IMG/VR virus record: IMGVR_UViG_3300048836_000537
Span: 1-36,480 of that record
Strand: one strand, 5' to 3'
Source: a virus
Length of the DNA: 36,480 nt
A program made the position numbers and the translations under genes. A model generated the notes under the pieces. It worked only from the letters and a program-made list of their open reading frames with translations, had not been told where the DNA came from and made no database searches. Positions 30,489-36,480 of this stretch are shown here, piece after piece; position 1 is the stretch's first letter, and the number at the start of each line of letters is the position of its first letter.

Positions 30489-31113
30489 TTTCTGTTTGAT
30501 TACCATGAAATAACTGTGACTTACCCTCGTCAATTACAAGAACTCCTCCCGGCACTCGGCCTGTGACATTACAGGCAAGCCCTTTAACATGAAAAATAAC
30601 TTTGGCAAGCTTCCTACATAATTTAGCCGCCGATGTATAGGGATCACCACGCTCCTCATGTGCCAAAAAGACAAATAACTTTGTATCATGCTTACTTATT
30701 AATTGGCTCAAGTCTTTAGCCCTTTTAAATTCGTCCTGGTAAATCGTTAAATTGTCAATGAACACTATATTTGGAGCCCTCTGCTTGCCTAACCTGTTAT
30801 CTAATTCCTCAACGCTTTCATACTCTAGTATATGGAGACTTCTACAATCCGGCTTTACACCTACACGCTGGAGCGATTCCTTAAAAGCCTTGCCGGTGCC
30901 CTCCTCGGCGCTAACGTAAAGCACCTTGTTTGTTCTGCTTAGATACCATGCTAGCTGAAGTGCAATCCATGTTTTACCGTTTTTTTCTTTACCGTAAATC
31001 AGCCAAGCGCCGTTAGCTTCAGGCTCCCCCAAAACCTCTTTCCAAATTCCGTCAACCTCGAGTATTTTATATTTGCGTTCATATAGATTTTTGACTGTAA
31101 TAGCCCTGGTCAT
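30361..31113 (-). CDS. RecA-fold ATPase (AAA_25/RepA-like)
   Basis: 250 aa. Walker A is GKEKNGKT (41-48) and Walker B is NIVFIDNL (115-122), with the RecA-like strand order and a LFVFLAHEERG sensor region (150-160). Residues beyond about 205 are disordered and Asn/Glu/Lys-rich. It resembles plasmid/phage replication helicase-like ATPases of the RepA/DnaB/KaiC group. In the early operon, behind the transposition ATPase, it may help replicative transposition or repair. Confidence 0.65.
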   Translation of the reverse strand: MTRAITVKNLYERKYKILEVDGIWKEVLGEPEANGAWLIYGKEKNGKTWIALQLAWYLSRTNKVLYVSAEEGTGKAFKESLQRVGVKPDCRSLHILEYESVEELDNRLGKQRAPNIVFIDNLTIYQDEFKRAKDLSQLISKHDTKLFVFLAHEERGDPYTSAAKLCRKLAKVIFHVKGLACNVTGRVPGGVLVIDEGKSQLFHGNQTENESSENQGNQKILPAQAAEGNLQGRGKKKNSSRSLGRAAEEN

Positions 31114-31116
31114 ATT

Positions 31117-32010
31117 TTACTGGTTGAGAATTAGTAAACTTTCCGCGCGCCTTAAACCCCCTATGTAGCCCGAGTCCGTGGCCAAACATCTTTTTACTAT
31201 TGTTCCTAGATCGGTTTTATCTGACATGTTCACCGAGAGAACATCCGTTATAAGCTTGCGGTAAAAGGATAGCTTCTCGCTTGAACCGGTTGGTACAACA
31301 GAGGTATATTTTTCAGAATACCTGCTAAAAAGCTCCTTGTAACCAACCTTCTTACTAGCTATACCTTTTTCAAACTTGTTGCGAAGCCCGTCCGCACCGA
31401 TCAGGTACCAGCCGCAAACGCCCTCGGTAGCGTTCCATAATTCTTTTATTTCAAGAAAAGCATTGTGCTCTAGGTCTCCTGCCTCATCAATGATTACAAT
31501 AGGTTGGGGAAGCACGCCCAGGTAATATTTTATGTCTGCTTTTACGTCAGCGTATTTTCCTCTATGCTCAACGCCTAACGTTCTTGCTATAAGCCTTACA
31601 AAAAGCTGCTTTGACTTAGCCTGGGAGGCATCGACGTAAAAGCAGTTTTGAATTGTCTTGCTCAAATATTTGGCGCTATATGTTTTACCAATGCCGCACT
31701 CGTCAACACATATTTTTGCCTTGCTGTGATTTTTACAGAATAGTATATCCTCCTCGATCATGTCAAAAACATCGGTGCGAGCCATGTTCCACTTGCGCTC
31801 GTTCATGCTTATACCAAATTCACGACCTAGGCTTAGCCATTGGCTGTCCTTTATAAGCCCCTCGCGTTCGCCGTTCTTTAGCCGGTTATATACTGATCCG
31901 TTAATGCCCCATTGACGTGCGAAAACGGTATCAGTGCCAGTAAAATTCTTTCTCTGCTCGAGCAAGGATTCTATTACTCTATCTTTAAATTCTTTGGTAA
32001 TTTGTAACAT
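31117..32010 (-). CDS. Transposition target-capture ATPase, MuB-like
   Basis: 297 aa. The N-terminal 60 residues contain a HTH of the MuB type (DTVFARQWGINGSVYNRLKNGE). The AAA+ domain follows: Walker A DECGIGKT (103-110), Walker B IVIIDEAGDL (171-180), with a final helical region. MuB delivers target DNA to the transpososome and gives immunity. It is next to the transposase, as in Mu. Confidence 0.85.
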   Translation of the reverse strand: MLQITKEFKDRVIESLLEQRKNFTGTDTVFARQWGINGSVYNRLKNGEREGLIKDSQWLSLGREFGISMNERKWNMARTDVFDMIEEDILFCKNHSKAKICVDECGIGKTYSAKYLSKTIQNCFYVDASQAKSKQLFVRLIARTLGVEHRGKYADVKADIKYYLGVLPQPIVIIDEAGDLEHNAFLEIKELWNATEGVCGWYLIGADGLRNKFEKGIASKKVGYKELFSRYSEKYTSVVPTGSSEKLSFYRKLITDVLSVNMSDKTDLGTIVKRCLATDSGYIGGLRRAESLLILNQ

Positions 32011-32032
32011 GACTATTGGTTTTAGGTTATAG

Positions 32033-34051
32033 TTAGAATCTATCTTTTAAACTTCTTTTAAATGACACTTCAACGCCTGTTAAAACTGGTTCATCAGGTT
32101 CTGGCAATATCTCGACACCGGCATGCTCTGGCCTTGATTTATGTAGCCTTGATATTTGAAATTTGTTGTTGAGGGTGAGTGGGGTATTGTCAATGATCGT
32201 TACCGGCTCTATCGCGTTCTTACGCTTGCGCTGGTATGCCTCAATTGTTATTACATATTTGCTCATTATTTCCCTTGCCTCTGCATCAGCCGGGGTTTGC
32301 TCTATCATCGAGCGATGATATTGTGGTTTTGGAAGGGCTTCGCAGATGAAAGTATCGCCCTGGTATACTAATGCCTTTAAAACTCCCCCCTGGTTATCAT
32401 CTAACCAATAGACATCAACATTCTCCCCCTCAACGAGTCTCATCAGGTTAATAAGATGCTGGCCAAAATATATTTTTCCATTATCCCCAAGTAGCCATTC
32501 GCGTTGCTGGAATTTTATGATTCCGGCCTTGCATGATGTTGTTGTCTTATATCCAAGATACCTTAGGAAAGCTTTGTAATTTGTTGGCTTCAAGTTCGGG
32601 TTTTGCCTTTCGCAGAAAACTTCCCATCTAGTTTTGTCGGTGAACTTTGAGTGAGGCATGTTATTCCAAGTTTCTATATCTCCAAGGCATTGCTCAGCGA
32701 GCTTATCATATGGAACTGTAGGAGTCTTGTGGCTCCCTGCCTGGTTTGATTCGGATAATGCGAAAGGGCGAGCAAGCCAACCGGCATGTTGCTTTTCTAA
32801 TTGATACCTTAACGGCTTGTAATAGGCTTCTATTCGTTTTCCTCTAGCATTATTAGCCTCAATTCTCACGTGCTCGAACATGTAGCCTGGCCTCAGGAAC
32901 GTTGAGGCAAAAGAGCTGTTTAAAGAGCTTTCGCACTCGATCTCTGCCGGTAATTGAAATCCCCATTCAGCGTAATTTCTGACTAGCTGGCGGTAGAATT
33001 CCAAGATAATACCTTCCTTGGTCTTTCCATAGACCCATGCAACAAACGCCTCGCTGCCCAGGTCAATACCGTTATAAAACCACATGCGCTGACCTTTAGC
33101 ATACTCGAAAGGCGGCTGCCTGTCGTCAATTGAAATTATGCACCCGGCAGTTTCAGGCTGTATAAGTGAATGGTAAGGAAGTGTAGCCCCCATTAGCCTC
33201 TGGCGGTCGCCGCTGCGCTTGGCCATCGCTCCAATTCTATTATCGTATGTATTTAGGTAATTGTAAACGGTTGACTTGCTAAGAGCGGGGAACCCTTTAG
33301 GCGAGTAAAGCTCACCGGTAGCGTTATTTATTACTTCAAGATAGCCGCTAAGGAATGACTCGTATTGCCTGGTGATATCGGCGTAAGTGGGCTTGAAGGT
33401 TTGAGTGGCAAACATATCGGTAAGAAGCTTTTCAAGTTCTTCATCGCCCTTCTTGGCGTTATTATTACCGTGCTTCTTGGAGATAAGTGAAACTAGCCCT
33501 TGTTGCTGAAACTTATTATATGTTTCTCTCCATCGTGACTCGGCCTCCGGAAGTGAGCTTTCTAAAGCAAACTTTGATTTCATTATAGGGGCGAAACTCA
33601 TGCAATCTTTCCAAATGGTGTTCATGACCCCGCTTGGCCCGTAACCCTTGCTAGCTCTCTCGGCTTCTCTCGCCACTCTCAGCCTTTGACATGCTCTAAG
33701 TAGGCAAGCGTTGGCTATATATTTGTCTTGCGTTTCCTCTTTTATTGAAGTGCCGTCCTCTGTGAAAGTGTAATCTCGGTACCACTCGACTATATCCTTG
33801 TCAACGCTAAAAAACTGCTCAAGTACATGCTTGCCTTTTCTAGGATCATGAAGTGACTCCTTTATATTTTGGGGAAGGCTGTCGAACTCGATCAACATCG
33901 GGTGGCCGCCGCCGCCAATACGCACTCTATTGATTCCGTAGCCTCGCTGTTCGGCTCTTTTAATTGATTTCGCCAGGGCTGAGTATGTATAGTACTCCGG
34001 CACCAGCTCGTCTATCGTTACAACTAGAATATTATTCCAAAAATTAGGCAT
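32033..34051 (-). CDS. DDE-family transposase, MuA-like
   Basis: 672 aa, matching MuA in size. An N-terminal Mu-type DNA-binding domain (about 1-75) is followed by a helical end-binding region (about 100-290) and the RNase H-fold catalytic core. Acidic residues: Asp309/310 in SIDDRQPP and Glu408 in NNARGKRIE. Where the second Asp of DDE is expected there is AEIECESSLNSSF (Glu370/372/374), so the middle residue may be Glu. The C-terminal beta barrel and helical tail (about 480-672) follow. It cuts and joins the phage ends for integration and replicative transposition. Confidence 0.9.
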   Translation of the reverse strand: MPNFWNNILVVTIDELVPEYYTYSALAKSIKRAEQRGYGINRVRIGGGGHPMLIEFDSLPQNIKESLHDPRKGKHVLEQFFSVDKDIVEWYRDYTFTEDGTSIKEETQDKYIANACLLRACQRLRVAREAERASKGYGPSGVMNTIWKDCMSFAPIMKSKFALESSLPEAESRWRETYNKFQQQGLVSLISKKHGNNNAKKGDEELEKLLTDMFATQTFKPTYADITRQYESFLSGYLEVINNATGELYSPKGFPALSKSTVYNYLNTYDNRIGAMAKRSGDRQRLMGATLPYHSLIQPETAGCIISIDDRQPPFEYAKGQRMWFYNGIDLGSEAFVAWVYGKTKEGIILEFYRQLVRNYAEWGFQLPAEIECESSLNSSFASTFLRPGYMFEHVRIEANNARGKRIEAYYKPLRYQLEKQHAGWLARPFALSESNQAGSHKTPTVPYDKLAEQCLGDIETWNNMPHSKFTDKTRWEVFCERQNPNLKPTNYKAFLRYLGYKTTTSCKAGIIKFQQREWLLGDNGKIYFGQHLINLMRLVEGENVDVYWLDDNQGGVLKALVYQGDTFICEALPKPQYHRSMIEQTPADAEAREIMSKYVITIEAYQRKRKNAIEPVTIIDNTPLTLNNKFQISRLHKSRPEHAGVEILPEPDEPVLTGVEVSFKRSLKDRF

Positions 34052-34086
34052 TGCGTTGGGTGGTTGGGTTGCTATTCTATTTTTTG

Positions 34087-34139
34087 CTCCTGAAGGCCTA
34101 TTCGATCCGGCCGCTCTTGCTTTTCTTCAGGAGTTTTTT
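34087..34139 (+). terminator. Hairpin with T-run between the transposase and upstream genes
   Basis: ctcctgaag (34087-34095) pairs with cttcaggag (34125-34133), loop with an inner ggcc/ggcc stem, and six T follow on the + strand. It can work as a rightward terminator, and its T-run merges with the -7 box of the + strand promoter. In the leftward early transcript it would form a leader hairpin 36 nt before the transposase start. Confidence 0.45.
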
Positions 34140-34146
34140 ACATTTG
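34116..34146 (+). promoter_or_regulatory. Promoter for the 58-aa + strand gene
   Basis: CTTG (34116-34119), 19 bp, TACATTTG (34139-34146): consensus -7 and a -33 with one mismatch. Transcription start near 34153, 20 nt before the ATG at 34173. Confidence 0.55.
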
Positions 34147-34172
34147 TAGTGCTAACTAAAAAATGTAGTATT

Positions 34173-34349
34173 ATGAATGATGAATTATCTTTTGACCAAG
34201 AGGTTGATTACCTTAAAGTCCAAGTAGAGTTTATTTTAACTCAAGTTTTAACCCTGACTGAGGAGCAGAAGGCCTTCCTTGAATCCGAGAAAAAAAAGAT
34301 TTTAGATTCAAATAAAGAAGGCCGCCCAATTGATGGAGGAACCTTTTAA
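34173..34349 (+). CDS. Small acidic protein opposing the early operon
   Basis: 58 aa from ATG 34173 (MNDELSFDQEVDYLKVQVEF). The frame extends further upstream to 34056, but that part crosses the promoter and hairpin. It is acidic and helical with a C-terminal EKKKILDSNKEGRPIDGGTF. Its own promoter and its orientation against the early genes suggest expression in the lysogen. It overlaps the 3' end of the minus-strand gene 34231-34542 by 119 bp. No family known. Confidence 0.5.
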   Translation: MNDELSFDQEVDYLKVQVEFILTQVLTLTEEQKAFLESEKKKILDSNKEGRPIDGGTF

Positions 34350-34542
34350 GTCTGGTAATAAGCGGTTGCTTAAATTTCATGTAATTACCTTCTGAGACGC
34401 ATAATAAGAGTTCCATTTTGTCTTGCGCAAGAAAGAATTCGCCAGGTAGTAATTCAGGCATGTTTTTTTTGCTACCTCTGGCAATTCTTATTCTTGTTAT
34501 GAGTCTGCCCTTAGCTCTTTGAGGGTTTAGATTCGTCTCCAT
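34231..34542 (-). CDS. Early protein with a tail-fibre-type N-terminal module
   Basis: 103 aa. Residues 15-60 (LITRIRIARGSKKNMPELLP, GEFFLAQDKMELLLCVSEGN) follow the same pattern as the attachment modules of the fibre genes at 7200-8225 and 5368-7185 (IxVRRG..NxPxxGLxPGEFxxAxDxxxLYxC). It is in the early operon, 4 bp behind the 35-aa gene. Its last 40 residues are antisense to the 58-aa gene and may not be functional. Why such a module is expressed early is unclear. Confidence 0.5.
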   Translation of the reverse strand: METNLNPQRAKGRLITRIRIARGSKKNMPELLPGEFFLAQDKMELLLCVSEGNYMKFKQPLITRLKRFLHQLGGLLYLNLKSFFSRIQGRPSAPQSGLKLELK

Positions 34543-34546
34543 TGTT

Positions 34547-34654
34547 CTAATTTTTAAGGTTAATATTTTCGTTTAAGCACTCGTTTACTTCTTTTATAAC
34601 CAGGATGGCCAAAGCAATCGTGGCGAAAACCTCTATTGCTAGTAGTATTTCCAT
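34547..34654 (-). CDS. 35-aa membrane peptide
   Basis: MEILLAIEVFATIALAILVI then KEVNECLNENINLKN. One hydrophobic helix (about 3-20) and a charged tail. An aggaggag sequence stands 5 bp before the ATG, among the best Shine-Dalgarno sites in the window, and the ATG overlaps the stop of the Ner-like gene as TAATG. Function unknown; small membrane peptides early in lysogenic operons may act in superinfection exclusion. Confidence 0.55.
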   Translation of the reverse strand: MEILLAIEVFATIALAILVIKEVNECLNENINLKN

Positions 34655-34902
34655 TATTGCTCCTCCTGGTTAATTATCTGGTCAAGCGCATCATCAAGTT
34701 TTTTACGCTCCTCGAATAGAGTTATAATGGCTTTTTTGACCTTGTCGGTCATTGGCCTGTTACCTTTCATTATCTCTCTTACCGTACCGTGTGTTAGGCC
34801 GCAAAGCTTTGCTATTGCTTTAGAGTCATTGTATTTTAGCTTATCCCTAACCTTTAGATTTTCAGGATATTTTACCCTGCCGTGTTGACTTTTGTTTTCC
34901 AT
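34654..34902 (-). CDS. Ner-like HTH regulator, first gene of the early operon
   Basis: 82 aa. A HTH lies at about 25-50 (YNDSKAIAKLCGLTHGTVREIMKGNR). The basic N-terminus and acidic C-terminal helix complete a compact DNA-binding protein. It is divergent from the repressor and first in the leftward early operon, as ner is in Mu, where Ner shuts down early transcription. The two operators upstream may be shared with the repressor. Confidence 0.65.
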   Translation of the reverse strand: MENKSQHGRVKYPENLKVRDKLKYNDSKAIAKLCGLTHGTVREIMKGNRPMTDKVKKAIITLFEERKKLDDALDQIINQEEQ

Positions 34903-34965
34903 CGCTTATATTTGTTCCCTTTTTAGTTTTACTTTCTGATTCTCTTTTGTTGCTAAACTCGATTG

Positions 34966-34996
34966 CAAATATAGTAAATAATCTAAGGAAAGCAAT
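34966..34996 (-). promoter_or_regulatory. Early promoter
   Basis: Minus strand: ATTG (34993-34996), 19 bp, TATATTTG (34966-34973). It matches the Bacteroidetes consensus with one mismatch in -33. The start of transcription would be near 34959, giving a leader of about 57 nt to the Ner-like gene. The left operator covers part of the -7 box. Confidence 0.65.
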
Positions 34997-35017
34997 GGAA
35001 AATAGTAAATAATCTAA
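34971..35017. promoter_or_regulatory. Two identical 16-bp operators
   Basis: atagtaaataatctaa occurs at 34971-34986 and again at 35002-35017, 31 bp apart (about three turns of the helix). One copy overlaps the -7 box of the early promoter and the other lies upstream of -33 and just before the repressor start. This is the layout for cooperative repressor binding that controls both directions. Confidence 0.7.
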
Positions 35018-35023
35018 TTTCTC

Positions 35024-35419
35024 ATGAATATTTCTGATAGAATAGTTAAATACCTTGATTTAAAGGGCATTTCAAAAAGCAAGTTTTATGCAGCTATGGG
35101 TGTGTCAAACGGTTTTTTAGATAAAAGGCCGAATATTGGGGCTGATAAGGTTGAGAAAATAATCGAAATATATACAGACCTTAACCTAAACTGGCTAATT
35201 ACCGGCAAAGGCGAAATGCTTAACCCGACCAATGAGATGGAGATGCAAAAGGAATTAGATGAGGGGTATCATTGTAAATTTTGTGAGATAAAGGATAAGT
35301 TAATTGATCAGCAGGCTCAAACAATTGAGGTGCTTCAAGAAATGATAAGCATGTTGAAGAAAAGAAACGGCAACGGTAACAATAATGACAATCATGAGCC
35401 TATCAGGCAAACAGGATGA
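35024..35419 (+). CDS. CI-like prophage repressor
   Basis: 131 aa. The N-terminal 65 residues are the HTH domain typical of Bacteroidetes phage repressors (MNISDRIVKYLDLKGISKSK, FYAAMGVSNGFLDKR, IIEIYTDLNLNWLITGKGEML). The C-terminal part has a CKFCEIKDKLIDQQAQTIEVL coiled coil for oligomerisation and an Asn/Gly-rich tail. It has no LexA-type peptidase domain, so induction is not by RecA self-cleavage. It is divergent from the Ner-like gene over the operators. Confidence 0.75.
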   Translation: MNISDRIVKYLDLKGISKSKFYAAMGVSNGFLDKRPNIGADKVEKIIEIYTDLNLNWLITGKGEMLNPTNEMEMQKELDEGYHCKFCEIKDKLIDQQAQTIEVLQEMISMLKKRNGNGNNNDNHEPIRQTG

Positions 35420-35481
35420 GAGTCTTAAAAGGTAGTATTAGCCTATTATAGCAACCAAAAATATTAATTAATTGTTTTGAA

Positions 35482-35763
35482 ATGACTACAGATCAAAAAG
35501 AGTATGCATTGAATTATCATCAGGCCCAAATTCACCTTTTAAAAGAGGAATGGGAAAAAGCGGCATCGATAATTGCACATTACGTTAGAGTTTTGGCCGA
35601 TAATCCAAACAAGTTTAATATTCCTGTTGAAAAAAACATAATTCCGATGTTACAATCAATGCCACCTATTCCTAGCATTGAATCATTTACATACCTTATA
35701 GAGATGGTAGTTACCTTACTAAATAACAATAATCTAGAAAAACCGCTGTATAAATTAAACTGA
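35482..35763 (+). CDS. Hypothetical protein behind the repressor
   Basis: 93 aa, MTTDQKEYALNYHQAQIHLLKEEWEKAASI with a hydrophobic C-terminal helix (SFTYLIEMVVTLLNNN). It lies in the same direction as the repressor, 62 bp downstream, and would be expressed in the lysogen. It may be a TPR-like helical protein. No known family; an exclusion or lysogeny function is possible but not shown. Confidence 0.5.
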   Translation: MTTDQKEYALNYHQAQIHLLKEEWEKAASIIAHYVRVLADNPNKFNIPVEKNIIPMLQSMPPIPSIESFTYLIEMVVTLLNNNNLEKPLYKLN

Positions 35764-35880
35764 TCCAAGCATCACAACATACGCGCACACAATTTTGTAT
35801 TACACTAAAACTTTTTTTCATCATAGTAGTTTTATTTACAGGCACTTACTTGTTTCTTTATTATAGTATCTGTATAGCTT

Positions 35881-35951
35881 ATAGGGGTCAACTCACGTCA
35901 TTTTAGGTACATTTAAGCCATTTTTTGTATCATAAAGGGGTCAACTCGTGT
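35881..35951 (+). repeat. Two copies of aggggtcaactc, 53 bp apart
   Basis: 35883-35898 (aggggtcaactcacgt) and 35936-35951 (aggggtcaactcgtgt) are direct repeats spaced by 53 bp (about five turns). They are between the last gene and the prophage end and may bind the transposase, a host factor or the repressor. Confidence 0.5.
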
Positions 35952-35968
35952 ATTTAAAAAACATGTTT

Positions 35969-36004
35969 TGTCCATCCAGATGTCCATCCAGATGTCCATC
36001 CAGC
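35969..36004 (+). repeat. Three tandem 12-bp repeats
   Basis: tgtccatccaga at 35969-35980 and 35981-35992, and tgtccatccagc at 35993-36004. They are head-to-tail within the non-coding end region. Tandem units of one helical turn suggest a protein-loading or bending site. Confidence 0.65.
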
Positions 36005-36030
36005 CATTTTTTAGGGCTTTTTTTAGCATT

Positions 36031-36060
36031 TAGATCATGATTATTTACTGAAATTATGAT
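36031..36060. promoter_or_regulatory. Third operator-like sequence in an inverted repeat
   Basis: gattatttact (36039-36049) is identical to 11 bp of the operators (in the opposite orientation). It lies in the dyad gatcatgatta...aattatgatc (36033-36060). In Mu the operator region also serves as transpositional enhancer, so a distal operator close to the end may join repressor and transposase control. Confidence 0.45.
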
Positions 36061-36106
36061 CCAAATTACAGACATGTGCCAACCCAACACCTATTGGTAG
36101 TAATGC

Positions 36107-36132
36107 ATAAAAAAAACGCCAATAAAGGCGTT
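36107..36132 (-). terminator. Leftward intrinsic terminator near the right end
   Basis: aacgcc (36115-36120) and ggcgtt (36127-36132) form a stem with a 6-nt loop. Read leftward the stem is followed by a run of T (36107-36114 as A on the + strand). It would stop transcripts entering the prophage from the host side. Confidence 0.7.
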
Positions 36133-36257
36133 ATATCAACGTTTTAGGCTATATTTGTGGTGATGGCACAAGCTCTATTAAACCTTGTAAAAGAGAGAAT
36201 TAAACCTTATGCGTAGGATCAGGGTATTTTTAAAAGCTTTTTTAAAGTTTATTAAAG

Positions 36258-36277
36258 TTTATAACATTTCGTTTTGG
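36258..36277. repeat. Right prophage end, inverted terminal repeat
   Basis: tttataacatttcgtttt (36258-36275) followed by gg is the exact inverse of 122-139 and also matches the outer left copy (97-113) at most positions. Beyond it lies AT-rich sequence and then the host psd-like gene. The exact junction and the target duplication were not seen. Confidence 0.7.
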
Positions 36278-36403
36278 AGGGCTTTTTTATACTTATAAGC
36301 TTATCTTGTTGATATTCAATTATAAAAAGGGCTTTTTTTTCTTTATTACTTATTACTTTTTGTTTTAACCCCTATAAATTGAAATTACATTAATTTTGCC
36401 GGA

Positions 36404-36480
36404 ATGAGAATACATAAAGAAGGGTTTTGGATAATTCTTATTTCCTTTATAGCATTAGGAATTCTTTCGCCACTATCGGG
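36404..36480 (+). CDS. psd: Start of a host phosphatidylserine decarboxylase-like gene (partial)
   Basis: The window ends inside this gene. The visible MRIHKEGFWIILISFIALGI matches the N-terminus of Bacteroidetes phosphatidylserine decarboxylases, which begin with (M)xIHKEG before a membrane helix. The enzyme makes phosphatidylethanolamine at the inner membrane. A TAATTTTG (36391-36398) just before the start fits a -7 box, but the -33 element is not clear. Only 25 codons are seen, so confidence is limited. Confidence 0.55.
   Translation, partial: MRIHKEGFWIILISFIALGILSPLS

Larger units (their letters stand above)
35764..36257. other. Non-coding right-end region
   Basis: About 490 bp without a credible gene. 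It holds the aggggtcaactc pair, the 12-bp tandem repeats, the third operator-like dyad, a terminator, and at 36130-36148 a weak copy of the end repeat. A lone TATATTTG (36150-36157) precedes a 17-codon ORF (36163-36216), which I do not call as a gene. Confidence 0.6.

Noticed and set aside
36150-36216. TATATTTG followed by a 17-codon ORF
   Set aside because: No -33 element and the ORF is too short to support; kept only as a note in the end region.
88-36298. TTATA as target duplication (88-92 and 36294-36298)
   Set aside because: It would place the end repeats at unequal distances (about 4 and 15 bp) from the junctions; likely chance in AT-rich DNA.
1-36480. Diversity-generating retroelement
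   Set aside because: Known from some Bacteroides Mu-like phages, but no reverse transcriptase frame and no template/variable repeat pair were found.

Overview
The window is an almost complete Mu-like (transposable, contractile-tailed) prophage of about 36.2 kb in a Bacteroidetes chromosome. Bacteroidetes is inferred from the promoters, which fit the TTTG-N19/20-TAnnTTTG consensus of that phylum, from the general lack of Shine-Dalgarno sequences, and from the start of a Bacteroidetes-type phosphatidylserine decarboxylase gene just outside the right end. An 18-bp inverted repeat (122-139 and 36258-36275), with a further related copy at the left end, marks the two ends. Compared with phage Mu the element lies reversed: the repressor/transposase end is on the right and the mom-like end on the left.

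Right part (about 26.4-36.3 kb). A CI-like repressor (+) and a Ner-like HTH protein (-) diverge from a control region with two identical 16-bp operators, one overlapping the early promoter. The early operon runs leftward: Ner-like protein, a 35-aa membrane peptide, a protein with a tail-fibre-type N-terminal module, a MuA-like transposase, a MuB-like ATPase, a RecA-fold ATPase, a small overlapping gene, a GemA-like protein, a DnaJ-type zinc-finger protein, a DUF3164 protein, a tRNA-like element, an HD-domain protein and several small unknowns. It ends at a bidirectional terminator at 26.37 kb.

Middle (19.5-26.4 kb, + strand). Packaging and head genes: small and large terminase, DUF1320 head-tail protein, DUF935 portal, a MuF/SPP1-gp7 minor head protein with a C-terminal HExxH metallopeptidase-like domain, virion morphogenesis protein and a gp37-like protein. 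One small gene lies in the opposite direction directly behind the MuF protein and has its own consensus promoter.

Left part (0.18-19.35 kb, - strand). A long late operon starts from a consensus promoter at 19.38 kb: prohead protease/scaffold, major capsid, sheath, tube, frameshifted tail-assembly chaperone, tape measure, baseplate genes, M23 endolysin and spanin-like lysis genes, then tail fibres. At the extreme end, where Mu keeps com-mom, are a 50-aa ORF, an ABC-ATPase/GNAT fusion protein and a formyltransferase-like protein, preceded by a perfect 14-bp inverted repeat. These three are my best candidate for an undescribed DNA (or other macromolecule) modification system.

Three small genes (14448-14621 +, 25021-25263 -, 34173-34349 +) each run against their surroundings and each have a promoter of the host consensus type. 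They look like genes expressed from the silent prophage.
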